From: Ligula intestinalis | Taxonomy: Eukaryota; Platyhelminthes; Cestoda; Diphyllobothriidea; Diphyllobothriidae | Assembly: GCA_036362985.1 (NCBI GenBank) | Contig: JAYGXS010000002.1 | Location: forward strand, 94,936,559 to 95,000,558 | Direction of reading: 5' to 3' | Length of the DNA: 64,000 nt | Part shown: piece by piece, positions 39,401 to 42,772 of the stretch | Numbering within the stretch: position 1 is the first letter of the stretch | Layout: each line of letters opens with the position of its first letter | Notes under the pieces: generated by a model | What the model was told of the DNA's origin: nothing | What the model saw: only the letters and a program-made list of their open reading frames with translations | The model's database searches: none | Translations under genes and position numbers: made by a program

Positions 39401-40348
39401 GAGATGTTGCGTTCTAATGCACATACTACTCAGTTTTGTTTACAAACTGCTGTGTATGCCCCCACCCCCTTAGTTTCGAGACGTCATGCCACAAGCGTGC
39501 AACACCCGTATTCACCGAGTTCTTAGTTTTGACTGACCGGTGTTCACCTTAATCAAGCCGTAGCACAAACCTTCCCAGCAATGAAAGTTCGAGTGTTATT
39601 CGTTACCAACCCGATCATGCACGGTGAGGGTAAGGATAGGCTGCCAGCTCAAACCACTTCTATGTGTATCTACTCATTTACTTGCTCCTGTGGAGCAGGT
39701 TATATCGGTCGCACGAGTCGGCGCTTATCTAAAAGAATAGGGGAACACCTCCCGGCATGGCTAGCCAAAGGTTAAATCAAAAGCATAAACGGTTCTATCC
39801 TTGCCTACGATTGTTCAATTTTAAACATCCCATGTAAATGTATGGCATGAGAAGAATTTACCGAAAGTGTACACTCGCCAAATGCTGTTCTGAATTATCT
39901 AATGGGAATTTTTGCAGCTTTAAAACATAACACAAACCTTCTTTACTTTAGATTCTGGGCTCTGGACTGAGCCTCCTGCCTCGTATCGACCCCTGCCCAA
40001 CAAATTTTGTGGGTGCTGGGATAGTGCATACTACCGCTCAGCAAATCGGTGTTCTCGCGAGGATAGAGCCCAGCGTAAGTTTCGCTCTGAACTGTATTCT
40101 TTTTTTCCCTTATCCATATTTTCCAAATAAGTGACTGGTCCTCTTGACAAAATCTTGGGTCGTCGAGGCCCATCGCATTTACCGCAGCTTGAAACTGTGT
40201 GCTTTTTATTACTGTTCCTAGTCACAGTCTAAGGCTGTTGTTGTATTTTTAGCCAAAGCCGAGGTGTCGCCAGCTTAGTACGCCTTGTGTTAGTCCCCAA
40301 TGCAGAACACGACAAGAAGAGCACAAAAGCAGAAATCTTTTGATTTAG
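170..40348 (+). CDS. AP2A: AP-2 complex subunit alpha (alpha-adaptin), 3' part of gene, spliced
   Basis: Alpha subunit of the AP-2 clathrin adaptor, which binds PIP2, cargo and accessory proteins at the plasma membrane during endocytosis. The gene enters the window already inside the trunk, so its first exons lie upstream. Nine exons join in frame: 170-490, 574-671, 9040-9271, 17951-18118, 22714-23000, 27004-27312, 30388-30504, 34729-34798 and 39952-40074. They total 1725 nt, or 575 codons with no internal stop. In order they encode the end of the helical trunk, a hinge with a DLLGLG motif, the beta-sandwich subdomain and the platform subdomain of the ear. A tenth exon near 40253 is tentative. 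All junction phases agree. Introns run from 83 nt to 8.7 kb and are full of transposons. AP-1 gamma is excluded because the conserved blocks are alpha-type. Confidence 0.95.
574..671 (+). CDS. AP2A: AP2A exon b: trunk
   Basis: Encodes 32 codons plus 2 nt, including [18 protein letters not shown] and the AGDPRSS turn, near-identical to alpha-adaptins of other animals. The acceptor is ttag at 570-573 and the donor gtaagt at 672. It leaves in phase 2 and is completed by the T that opens the exon at 9040. The upstream intron is only 83 nt. Confidence 0.96.
850..960. repeat. Short dispersed repeat, inverted copy at about 12165-12262
   Basis: The segment around 'acagtggccgcggggcgaag' and 'tgtggactgcgtccac' is recognisable in reverse complement at 12165-12262, where the strand reads 'gcacgcagtccacactagc' and 'gccactgtcgccactg'. 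The unit is roughly 100 bp and diverged. No coding potential or clear termini were seen. Confidence 0.45.
2370..2450 (-). repeat. SINE tail fragment (CCATTTCTGGCTTATTAGCC family)
   Basis: Shares the core 'ccatttctggcttattagcc' followed by a 'tcatccagtcatacccaga' type block with copies at about 23066, 23360 and 35200. The tRNA-like head seen in the copy at 23360-23495 is not evident here. The orientation is inferred from that copy. Confidence 0.6.
2552..3277 (-). mobile_element. CR1-type non-LTR element copy A, 5'-truncated 3' end
   Basis: On the minus strand it encodes the C-terminal part of the same ORF as the intact copy at 35513-39050, including the [15 protein letters not shown] zinc-knuckle-like motif and the terminal LDSGGDP. 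The reading frame is broken by frameshifts. It ends in the same 3' tail of CCAA repeats after 'ggatcagggg'. The 5' side is cut at about 3277, typical of incomplete target-primed reverse transcription. It lies back to back with copy B. Confidence 0.88.
3371..5817 (+). pseudogene. Retrotransposon ORF of copy B, N-terminal two thirds (2A-like, PHD, endonuclease, RT)
   Basis: Starts with [11 protein letters not shown], then a TGA stop, then [14 protein letters not shown] and a WYCSFC...CHPRC zinc finger. The endonuclease blocks [23 protein letters not shown] and [11 protein letters not shown] are readable in the frame of 3593-4630. RT blocks follow after frame changes near 4430-4650 and 5140: [47 protein letters not shown] and [10 protein letters not shown]. 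The catalytic YADD is intact, but the ORF as a whole is not translatable. Confidence 0.88.
5825..7618 (+). CDS. RTE-type reverse transcriptase (5'-truncated retrotransposon ORF)
   Basis: About 597 codons without a stop. The translation includes [100 protein letters not shown] and the catalytic [10 protein letters not shown]. The RTE-typical C-terminus [14 protein letters not shown] follows. The AP endonuclease domain expected upstream is absent through 5' truncation. Six of the usual RT blocks are intact, but it has no promoter of its own and no start codon of certain use. Confidence 0.9.
   Translation, partial: YRLLKQASRGSGNTTETLLDRNGAVITKIDDRLERWREHFCDHLNHDPPVMSDLSPNADDPHHLYECNTEPPSVEEVVSILLRLRNNKAPGEDDLPPELFKCAPEVIGPWLQQIFAKIWDSEVVPSDWRKAVILPLFKKGDRRACRNYRGISLIDVAAKTFTSLLLKRFQTARDQRTRPNQSGFRPGRCCTDQIFNLRRVLELRWGHQQPTVLCFIDFAAAFDSVDRSSLWNIMRTDGLPPKLLNLMQAYYRGTSTRVRTQNGDTEAFSVRTGVRQGCALSPTLFNYAVDWIMTKALDDFPGVQFDRSKWVTDLAYADDVVLFGDNCNAVQQALDKVNERARSIGLRLNATKTQVMLSCVPPTSVTPIVLDGAPLEKVDSFRYLGSLVTETGQGVYKVVSRVNRARSAFYRLCAPLWNRREISLRTKSRVYQAVVRSILLYGGETWPMRVEDMRRLEVFDNDCLRRILRHRRVDRIRCSDLRRRCHLDALPPLLLQRRLRWFGHASRRDDGELIRDLLVATPPPTWRKRRGGQLKTWTATVKQDLSSVSGPCVYGLRQWNREWMVLSCEQAQDRRAWTAVIHDAVNVKTDAGSTRPR
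5825..7651 (+). mobile_element. RTE-clade non-LTR element nested in CR1-type copy B, 5'-truncated
   Basis: Interrupts copy B between codons for its NGEALPT and PKLIGVR blocks. It carries a reverse transcriptase frame open from the 5' junction to the stop at 7618. The 3' end is an RTE-like short repeat tail (acaagtacaagtaagtaagta). A possible short target duplication, caagctc, occurs at 5818-5824 and 7652-7658, but the exact junction is uncertain. The undamaged frame suggests it is much younger than its host copy. Confidence 0.88.
7652..8537 (+). pseudogene. Retrotransposon ORF of copy B, C-terminal part
   Basis: Continues the copy B ORF after the RTE insertion: [55 protein letters not shown] and the Cys/His cluster [18 protein letters not shown]. 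It matches the C-terminus of the intact 1168-residue ORF on the other strand at 35541-39047. It is open but detached from its N-terminus. Confidence 0.88.
9040..9271 (+). CDS. AP2A: AP2A exon c: end of trunk
   Basis: Opens with one base that completes a Ser codon from the previous exon, then 77 codons. Blocks include [28 protein letters not shown] and [17 protein letters not shown], all diagnostic of alpha-adaptin. The acceptor is tttttag at 9033-9039 and the donor gtatgc at 9272. It leaves in phase 0. Confidence 0.96.
9905..10390 (-). mobile_element. Penelope-like element remnant, GIY-YIG domain end plus 3' region (copy P3)
   Basis: On the minus strand about 10390-10195 reads [17 protein letters not shown], then after a stop [12 protein letters not shown]. 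This is the C-terminal end of a PLE GIY-YIG endonuclease domain. It is followed by a non-coding 3' region to about 9905 that is repeated at 12741-12480. It carries the intact empty target site (TA at 10192-10193) for the transposon inserted in the sister copy. The PLE assignment rests on the S-x-I-x-x-H-L-L-D-S-G-H signature. Confidence 0.7.
10590..10715 (+). repeat. Two tandem copies of an about 66 bp AT-rich unit
   Basis: The unit contains 'aactaagtaaaggtaatct' followed by 'caataaac' and 'taactaagtaa', and appears twice in succession with few changes. The surrounding 9500-10860 is rich in 'taactaagtaa' words, so the local sequence has grown by slippage. Confidence 0.6.
11134..11340 (+). repeat. 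Degenerate interstitial telomere-like (TTAGGG)n tract
   Basis: About 200 bp dominated by variants of ttaggg: gggttaggg, ggtttaggat, gggttagggttagg and ggattaggg. TTAGGG is the telomere repeat of most animals including flatworms. No unit array is perfect for more than two copies, which indicates an old insertion or repair patch rather than a chromosome end. Confidence 0.8.
12480..14560 (-). mobile_element. Penelope-like element remnant (copy P2), split by a TA-flanked transposon
   Basis: On the minus strand 14560-14250 encodes [33 protein letters not shown] and, in another frame, [15 protein letters not shown], the end of a PLE GIY-YIG ORF. The 3' region resumes at 12741-12480 and matches copy P3 at 9905-10190. 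A 1508 bp element occupies the middle (12742-14249). Upstream of about 14560 the frame ([18 protein letters not shown]...) no longer resembles PLE, so the copy is truncated or fused there. Confidence 0.72.
12742..14249 (-). mobile_element. Non-autonomous TA-target DNA transposon, 1508 bp, copy 1
   Basis: Ends are CAGTAGCCGCGG and, inverted, CAGTGGTCGCCG. They are flanked by TA (12740-12741 and 14250-14251). The sister PLE copy shows the unoccupied TA at 10192-10193. Terminal CAGT with TA duplication suggests the pogo/Tigger branch of the Tc1-mariner superfamily; this is inference. No transposase is readable; the longest shared frame only contains a motif ADELLCIL. Inverted copy at 20449-22000, diverged copies at about 43650-45039 and 18238-19400. 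Confidence 0.8.
14872..15300 (+). repeat. About 400 bp dispersed repeat, copy 1
   Basis: Starts with 'gatgcgcttgaagccatcg' and 'gggttgccaactga', and ends near 'ggtggacatcgtcgagagcg'. Clearly related copies lie at 17420-17860 (+), 59470-59830 (-) and 32395-32690 (-). There is no open frame across copies. It may be a SINE or the 5' region of a larger element. Confidence 0.7.
17420..17860 (+). repeat. About 400 bp dispersed repeat, copy 2
   Basis: Same family as 14872-15300: 'gatgcgcttgaagccatcg', 'gggttgccaactgacgg', 'atcttcggtcttctcgaat' and 'gtggacatcgttgagagcga' occur in the same order. It ends about 90 bp before the acceptor of AP2A exon d. Confidence 0.72.
17951..18118 (+). CDS. AP2A: AP2A exon d: trunk end and start of hinge
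   Basis: Encodes 56 codons: [22 protein letters not shown], broken here as [13 protein letters not shown] then [13 protein letters not shown], followed by a Ser/Thr/Ala/Lys-rich hinge. The first part is the conserved end of the alpha trunk; the hinge is unstructured and flatworm-specific in sequence. Acceptor ggtag, donor gtaagt, both phase 0. It is flanked by inverted copies of a 1.5 kb transposon. Confidence 0.95.
18238..19400 (+). mobile_element. TA-target DNA transposon family, strongly diverged copy 4
   Basis: Same order of short blocks as the 20449-22000 copy: 'aaataataatgaac', 'ggagacgtaaaatagctcta', 'ccgatattgtaagtcct' and 'ccaagtcaaattttgtcac'. Many indels separate them. The termini are not recognisable. 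It lies in the intron after AP2A exon d. Confidence 0.5.
19960..20060. repeat. Short repeat shared with about 9740-9800
   Basis: The block 'tttttagtaggccaacttt' and the following 'tcggtggaaaagtcgggctac' resemble 'tttttagtagcccaacttt' and 'ttggtgggctac' near 9740-9790. Its extent and nature are unknown. Confidence 0.4.
20449..22000 (+). mobile_element. Non-autonomous TA-target DNA transposon, 1552 bp, copy 2 (inverted relative to copy 1)
   Basis: Starts with CAGTGGTCGCCG and ends with CGCGGCTACTG, flanked by TA at 20447-20448 and 22001-22002. The sequence is the near-complete reverse complement of 12742-14249. Small indels and frame breaks are shared poorly, so neither copy codes for a protein. 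Together with copy 1 it brackets AP2A exon d. Confidence 0.8.
22001..22470. mobile_element. MITE-like element with about 190 bp terminal inverted repeats
   Basis: The left arm begins with 'tagatagggaaagagaagg' and the right arm ends with 'ccttctcctctatcta', and the two arms pair for roughly 190 bp with mismatches (for example cggagatg...gccggtgcc against ggcgccggc...catctccg). There is little unique centre. It abuts the TA of the transposon copy ending at 22000. No ORF is conserved. Confidence 0.68.
22714..23000 (+). CDS. AP2A: AP2A exon e: hinge with DLLGLG motif
   Basis: Encodes 95 codons plus 2 nt of low-complexity hinge: [17 protein letters not shown], Ser/Gly/Ala-rich stretches, then [19 protein letters not shown] and LLIDIL sit at the positions of the vertebrate hinge motifs. 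The acceptor is tgcag at 22709-22713. The only phase-2 exit that joins the next exon sensibly is a GC donor (gcaagt) at 23001, giving ...LNTIM-LITKSQG. An extension to the stop at 23068 in the same frame is unlikely to be used. Confidence 0.88.
23066..23190 (-). repeat. tRNA-like SINE copy, minus orientation
   Basis: Core 'ggccatttctggtttatcag' followed (plus strand) by 'gttgaaacctccgggacctt' and 'gagtttaccactctaatatt'. The reverse complement gives a diverged tRNA-like head with a box B-like GGTTTCAACCC. Same family as the copy at 23360-23495. Confidence 0.6.
23360..23495 (-). repeat. tRNA-derived SINE copy, best preserved
   Basis: Read on the minus strand, the right end gives GTGGTGCAATTGTAGAACGG as box A region and CCCGGGTTCGAATC as a near-perfect box B. 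The family tail follows, with the core ggctaaaaagccagaaatg. The spacing of the boxes fits a tRNA-like RNA polymerase III promoter. There is no complete cloverleaf, so it is not called as a functional tRNA gene. Confidence 0.65.
24910..24944. repeat. Perfect 13 bp hairpin
   Basis: aaatttcgactcc (24910-24922) and its exact reverse complement (24932-24944) are separated by 9 nt. It is isolated, with no T-run or neighbouring gene to suggest a role. Confidence 0.6.
25338..25560 (-). pseudogene. Possible Tc1-like transposase fragment (HTH region)
   Basis: The minus-strand frame contains [13 protein letters not shown] followed by [13 protein letters not shown]. This resembles the 'S-x-R-T-V-R-R ... 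P-L-L-x-x-x-H-K-K-x-R' block that ends the second helix-turn-helix domain of Tc1 transposases. The downstream DDE region could not be read. Tentative. Confidence 0.35.
26235..26890 (-). mobile_element. RTE-type element, 3' fragment
   Basis: The minus strand encodes the RTE C-terminal domain: [39 protein letters not shown] and [14 protein letters not shown]. After a frameshift it continues as [15 protein letters not shown]. Same family as the fragments at 33450-34316 and 57690-58140. The RT catalytic core is missing. Confidence 0.8.
27004..27312 (+). CDS. AP2A: AP2A exon f: ear beta-sandwich subdomain
   Basis: 103 codons counting shared ones: [49 protein letters not shown] and PPVLSVSFS. This is the immunoglobulin-like beta sandwich of the alpha appendage, which binds accessory proteins. 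Acceptor ccttag at 26998-27003 and donor gtaggt at 27313. Phase 2 on both sides. Confidence 0.96.
27488..28130 (+). mobile_element. Penelope-like element remnant with flanking inverted repeats
   Basis: A GIY-YIG-type endonuclease end is readable in one frame from about 27647 to 27892: [35 protein letters not shown] and [19 protein letters not shown]. It continues in a shifted frame with [22 protein letters not shown]. These are the PLE signatures (V-Y-x-I-P-C, G-x-x-G-R-x-x-x-x-x-I-x-E-H). About 80 bp inverted repeats around 'agctcgtcttcagacta' flank it (27488-27568, 28047-28130). It has no start codon. Confidence 0.78.
29295..29412. repeat. Foldback element, 51 bp arms
   Basis: Arms 29295-29345 and 29362-29412 are almost perfect reverse complements with a 16 nt centre containing gcgtttcgaaatcgg. 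The arm end tttattcgcctg next to cgtttcg matches the block 'tttatttgcgtgacgtttcg' at about 46300 and 'tttattctcctgacgtttcg' at 62690. It therefore belongs with those repeats. Confidence 0.75.
30388..30504 (+). CDS. AP2A: AP2A exon g: ear, link to platform
   Basis: [20 protein letters not shown] then [19 protein letters not shown]. The F-Q-P-T-E-M ... F-F-x-R-W-K pattern of alpha and beta appendages is kept, including the tryptophan of the platform hydrophobic pocket. Acceptor ttctag at 30382-30387 and donor gtacgt at 30505. Phase 2 on both sides. Confidence 0.95.
30535..30870. repeat. Dispersed repeat related to 46430-46760
   Basis: Shares 'gtaaccaccgcttgaggcc', 'cattaattgccgcgatttcg', 'ttggatgcgggcttgatag' and an 'acgtgactgattctcctgctca' like block with the foldback region at 46.4-46.8 kb. 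It starts 31 bp after the AP2A exon g donor. No ORF is shared. Confidence 0.6.
31000..31790 (-). pseudogene. DDE transposase remnant, IS630/Tc1-mariner superfamily
   Basis: The minus strand reads, with interruptions, [14 protein letters not shown] (end of HTH), [20 protein letters not shown] (first Asp), [14 protein letters not shown] (second Asp) and, after a [22 protein letters not shown] (third acidic residue). This is the DDE_3 order. Two in-frame stops inactivate it. No terminal repeats were identified. The longest open piece is 31725-31285. Confidence 0.8.
32395..32690 (-). repeat. About 400 bp dispersed repeat, copy 4 (diverged)
   Basis: The plus strand contains 'aagaccggggatgaaggagg', 'gttgcagcctgactctcag' and 'gtcagttgccaaaacc' in the order seen in the minus-oriented copy at 59470-59830. 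Confidence 0.55.
32690..33055 (+). repeat. Dispersed repeat X, copy 1
   Basis: Blocks 'ggattctttgtttgaggttgtctc', given here as ggattctttgtttg then aggttgtctc, 'tttaatggtggttcatgctc', 'gtcacaatgccgtta' and 'cagctaggctaacggtta' recur in the same order at 54010-55100. There the unit is split by a CR1 insertion. Both copies are followed by RTE 3' ends, so the unit may be an internal or 5' part of an RTE family. Confidence 0.65.
33056..33150 (+). mobile_element. RTE 3' end fragment
   Basis: 'cgcatggagaggtaccgtt', 'catcattgaggccgactag' and 'gccgtaacaagtac' match the 3' end of the RTE fragment at 34225-34310. This includes the terminal acaagta words typical of this family. Confidence 0.7.
33450..34316 (+). 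mobile_element. RTE-type element, 3' third, frameshifted
   Basis: RT end and C-terminal domain: [16 protein letters not shown] (YADD changed to YADE), [15 protein letters not shown] and [20 protein letters not shown]. After a frameshift at about 33870-33900 it reads [29 protein letters not shown] and [15 protein letters not shown] to a stop at 34279. The tail is ccgtaacaagtacaagta. The catalytic change and the frameshift show it is inactive. Confidence 0.85.
34729..34798 (+). CDS. AP2A: AP2A exon h: ear platform
   Basis: A 70 nt exon: [23 protein letters not shown], in pieces [10 protein letters not shown] and [11 protein letters not shown]. It aligns with the P-Q-Q-E ... M-D segment of the alpha platform. 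Acceptor ttattcag at 34721-34728 and donor gtgagt at 34799. Phases 2 and 0 fit exons g and i. Confidence 0.9.
35200..35310 (-). repeat. SINE tail, same family as 23360-23495
   Basis: 'gcccatttctggcttattag', 'ccctcatcagccggtcatat' and 'ggcttgaaccc' match the family core in order. Confidence 0.62.
35352..35498 (+). repeat. tRNA-like SINE head and body
   Basis: 'gtctccatggttaagacatt' has box A character and 'gtcgcgggttcgcagccc' a box B (GGGTTCGCAGCCC). They are spaced as in a tRNA and followed by non-tRNA sequence up to the target duplication of the CR1 element. The anticodon arm does not fold cleanly, so it is called SINE, not tRNA. Confidence 0.6.
35513..39050 (-). mobile_element. CR1/Jockey-group non-LTR retrotransposon copy C, full length, apparently intact
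   Basis: Inserted antisense in the intron between AP2A exons h and i. An exact 14 bp target duplication, gcccatttagctcg, flanks it (35499-35512 and 39051-39064). The 5' end begins at or near gggggaaccacagcagacgc, as in copy B. The 3' tail on the minus strand is a short CA repeat. A single uninterrupted ORF fills it. The exact duplication and open frame mark it as the youngest element in the window. Confidence 0.93.
35541..39047 (-). CDS. Retrotransposon polyprotein: 2A-like motif, PHD-like finger, AP endonuclease, reverse transcriptase
   Basis: 1168 codons. Met43 (ATG at 38921) is the likelier start, because the first ATG overlaps the insertion boundary and copy B keeps only the MTEQ start. 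Then come a Leu-rich stretch and the 2A-like [10 protein letters not shown] (residues 59-68), and a C4HC3 PHD-like finger (WYCSFC ... WCHLRC ... CPSC, about 71-118). The endonuclease follows ([32 protein letters not shown]). RT blocks are [41 protein letters not shown] and [11 protein letters not shown]. The C-terminus carries [18 protein letters not shown]. All catalytic motifs are intact. The 2A call has a Gly where most have Asp. Confidence 0.93.
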   Translation of the reverse strand: MGGTTADASTNRVPTRPPGGQGLLHPSPYVGSTLPSAQSVFLMTEQPLPATLLRLLLLAAGIEANPGPLWYCSFCRVRLGRRDWSVRCGSCNGWCHLRCSGLATAADWSPAFACPSCPVPPPISMPPACPVLNPNFLVSDLASPPGLKILQFNANGLLGKLDQLLAFMRSHSIAVAAIQETKWSNSTKVPSCADYTIVRRDRGRNKGGGLAFLVDKSIAHHQLPLLGADPTEVLAISLDIGPAPLTVVNVYIPPTSSCSPGFTASIAPYLPSGDSLVLGDFNAHHDLWCSNLAADSRGETLADEIEHAPFAVLNENSQTRLPTNGASSSPDVSLASLSLVASTMWKTEISLGSDHLPIVLELATAAERIKAPNRHFINFKKANWAAFTTECEAEIDGLPPPTCVHMAERALRRLLLAAASHHIPNGRIPFLRPNYPPEASRLERERDEIRARDASDPRVGELNGLITKTINDGKRQRWHELVSDCNFSGNSAATWKLLRNLTKPRADTSNQSISFGDGKFISNNGKIAAKMNKLFSPRSAPSPKSQRPLLRLLHKAPPPDISFSADAILTAVKKMRASKALGPDGLAPIHVRHIGPKVAAYLAALFNLSLGTSIIPDCWRQSIIIPLVKAGKDPCLATSYRPIALLSPLAKILERLIHPILTSVAELSCHQHGFRSGRGTTTALFELSDAILEGFNQQKPASRTAAVSIDLSRAFDCVRHDQLLQDLVSLNVPTGLVRWLAAYIRGRHDRVLFRGALSKPRKQSCSVPQGSVLSPTLFNIYMRELPLPRAPVQVISYADDITFFCRHHDIDQAAQLLTEFMPVVENFLTQRGMTISAAKSSVTVFTLDPKEFNRHPVITVNGASLPLVRKPKLLGVRFDPLFTFADHARETASKVSRCTKVLKALAGTSWGCAKETLSTAFKALAKPHLTYAASIWSPTMSSSSLRRLQSAQNAALRSIMGCYKITPIDHLHAEASVLPFANHNTLLSQQFWWSCSQPGHPNHHRCTAPEPCRKVRPSIRALHKEAVASSLADLPVDSSATKTGFQRLHQRVVVEEKRGYRPPVLLGGYPPPIAASERHLPRVTRCTLAQLRSGYCMLLRQYQHRLDPSIPDCCPDCGVSPHDCRHLFACSSRPGTHLTPTDLWLKPVEVAAFLRLPTTPSLDSGGDS
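39560..39840 (+). mobile_element. Penelope-like element fragment, GIY-YIG domain
   Basis: Reads [33 protein letters not shown] and [12 protein letters not shown] to a stop at 39775, then [14 protein letters not shown] in the same frame. Y-x-F-x-C-x-C-G-A-x-Y-I-G-R-T is the PLE GIY-YIG signature. Only the C-terminal domain is present, and no reverse transcriptase was seen nearby. Confidence 0.8.
39952..40074 (+). CDS. AP2A: AP2A exon i: ear platform core
   Basis: 41 codons: [36 protein letters not shown] and RIEPS. The D-P-x-P-x-N-F-V-x-A-G-I-I-x-T block is diagnostic of the alpha appendage platform. Acceptor actttag at 39945-39951 and donor gtaagt at 40075. Phase 0 on both sides. Confidence 0.95.
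40253..40348 (+). CDS. AP2A: AP2A candidate last exon (phase uncertain)
   Basis: 178 nt downstream of exon i, after a strong acceptor (tgttgttgtatttttag, 40236-40252). In the phase set by exon i it gives 31 codons to a TAG at 40346, of modest similarity. In the +1 frame (from 40254, stop TGA 40341) it gives [13 protein letters not shown], which aligns better with the conserved last beta strand AQMYRLTLRTSKE, at the right distance from the C-terminus. I could not find a donor of matching phase. Location plausible, frame unresolved. Confidence 0.42.
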   Translation, partial: PKPRCRQLSTPCVSPQCRTRQEEHKSRNLLI

Positions 40349-41472
40349 TACAAAATATTTAAAGCAGTGAATGCATGTACAGCTATTTCCAGCGGGCCAA
40401 TCAGATAATGTCCTGGCGCGAGGAGCGATATCATTGGCTTCTGACTCATCGGCTGGCTTTTCAGATTCTTGGCTTGACCGCAGCTTTACATTTCAAATCA
40501 TTGACTAATTGATTGCTAGTTTGCGTTTTGCGCGTGTAGGCGGATCGATAGCCTGCTGTGAGCATGACTCGCTGCCTGCTCGCGTGTCCATGTAATCTAC
40601 TCCTTACACCTACAGTAGTCGTCATAGACCACGCAACTGTGATAACTTTATAAAAGTTTGATCATTACTCGAATACCAAGTCAAGTTTATTAAAGGAAAT
40701 ATAGGCAAACGCCTTTGAACTCCCTCTTGGTACATAGGATTTAAGAAATGCATCGGCACAGCCGAAAATTCCGAAGAAGTCGTTGACAAAATTGTAGACG
40801 ACTACTCGCTTGTTTTAAGTAGTACACTCACACTCAGTTCACACGAGCCAGCAGTGTAACTGAGCAAAAAGAGCAGACATTGAAAAAACTCCTAAGCCTG
40901 GATCATAATTCAATATGGAATGTCATTTGTGGTTTTTAGGAGAAAAACTGTCGCTCGTGGGGGAAAAGTATGTGAATGTTGGTGGCAGCCATGGCGGCTA
41001 ATATCGACATCCGAAGGACAATGCGAGGAGGTGACCTCGAAGTCATGGGAACGTCGCGAAGAACCGGATCTGCGTCCATTATATGCCTTTGCCGTGAGAG
41101 CAGAGGAGCTTGCCACGTCGTCAGCAGTCGGTCAATACGAGAAAGGGCGTGACAGGGCCGCGTAGCCTAGGACCATAGGTGGGGTAGATGCGACCTCAGA
41201 CGCGATAAGTGCAGTTCGATTATTGAACAGAGACGTCATAGCTAGATAATGGCTTGAACTCATTTGGTTAAATACTAATAATAATACTACTTACAAATTA
41301 CTATTAGTATATATTTATAGCTTTGCAGTCTTTGGATTCAGAAACTCAATTTTTGTTGTTCTCGTTAAAGCGTTCTATGCTGTTAAAACCGTCAACTTTT
41401 GTTTTCAATACGTCTACGGATGGGGACATGACAATGTCCGCAGGAAAGGCATTCCACGCCTGGATTAACGTC

Positions 41473-42063
41473 TTAGAAAAAAAAATTTCTTGGGTCAAGT
41501 CTCGCCTCAGTCACACGTAATTTGAGGGGGTTTCCTCGCAGCCTAGTGGTGGTGGCCTGCTCCAAGAAGTCATTTGTTTGGAGGCAGCAATCCTGACCAC
41601 GCAGCATGCAAAATGCCTGGATTAGGTCCCCGCGTAGCTGTCTGTAATCCAGAGGAAACAAGTCAAGATTTACCAATCGCGTCTCATAAGGGAGGTTCTG
41701 TTGTTCTTGTAATAATTTTGTTGCGCTTCTTTGTACCCTTTCAAGGTTTTTTCGGTTTTTGGCTGTCCAAGGTCTCCAGGCTTGGATGGCAAATTCCAGT
41801 TGGGGTCGTTCGATCGTGCCGAAGACCTTGCTCAATCCAACTTTATCAAACTTAGTAAAGGCGTGCTTGATTAGATACAAGCTCGACATTGCGGATTTAG
41901 CCACTTTCAGGACGTGGAGTGATGGCTTCAGTGAAGGCGTGAAGCACACCCCCAGGTCGTTTTGAGCTTCTACCTCTGGCAGCGGCATGTGATTCAGGTA
42001 ATACACCCTCCGAGGCGTAGTGCTGGTTCTACCAAAGCGCATTAGGTTTGCATTTGGCCACAT
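41473..42063 (-). pseudogene. CR1-type ORF2 C-terminal domain fragment
   Basis: Contains DLGVCFTPSLKPSLHVLKVA, RPQLEFAIQAWRPWTAKNRK and NLERVQRSATKLL, the thumb and post-RT region of CR1-group ORF2. The frame continues past 41473 after a shift (IQAWNAFPADIV). Confidence 0.83.
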
Positions 42064-42220
42064 TGAATGGCATGAGCCAAAGGGTCGACCATTGCTCCAG
42101 TCGATGCAAATTTGCCTGGAGGTTTAATTTATCGTCTTGGTTGCGTATGAACTTCCAGAGTTTTAGGTCATCAACAAACATTGCGACTTCGCAGTCTAGT
42201 CCGCTTATGCTGTCATCAGT

Positions 42221-42772
42221 TTACATAAGGAAGAGGATAGGGCCAAGAACAGATCCCTGTGAAACCCCGCTCTCAACTGCTACCTCCGCCGACCGCTGTT
42301 CGCCAATACATGCGGTCTGGGTACGCCCAGTCAAGAAGTTTTCGATCCATTGAAAAAGGTTTCCCCTTATCCCTATGCGGCTGAGCTTGTATAAGAGACG
42401 TTGATGAGGCACCGTGTCAAACGCCTTCTTGAAGTCTACGAAGACTGTATGCACCGTATTCCCTTCATCGATCGCTCGGGTCCATTGTTCTAGACAATAG
42501 ACCAGATTGGTCAAGCAGGATCTTCCCCTGCGGAATCCGTGCTGCTTATCAGAAAGAAGTTGATGTTGCTCCAAAAAGTGCATCAGCTCGCGTTTGACTA
42601 TGCGTTCCATAAGCTTGCAGGATATTGAGGTGAGGCTGACCGGTCTATAGTTATTTGCGGTCGCCTGACTTCCACTTTTGTGGATGGGTGAGATCCACGC
42701 TGCCTTCCAATCGGGTGGCACTTGTCCAGTATTAAGAGAAGCTCGGAAAAGTAGGTACAGGGGTACTGCCAA
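42221..42772 (-). pseudogene. CR1-type reverse transcriptase core fragment
   Basis: Longest open piece of the second CR1-type family, covering RT blocks 1-4 (PVSLTSISCKLMER to GSVLGPILFLM). A stop follows before the FVDD block, which continues at about 42190-42060 in another frame. Confidence 0.85.
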
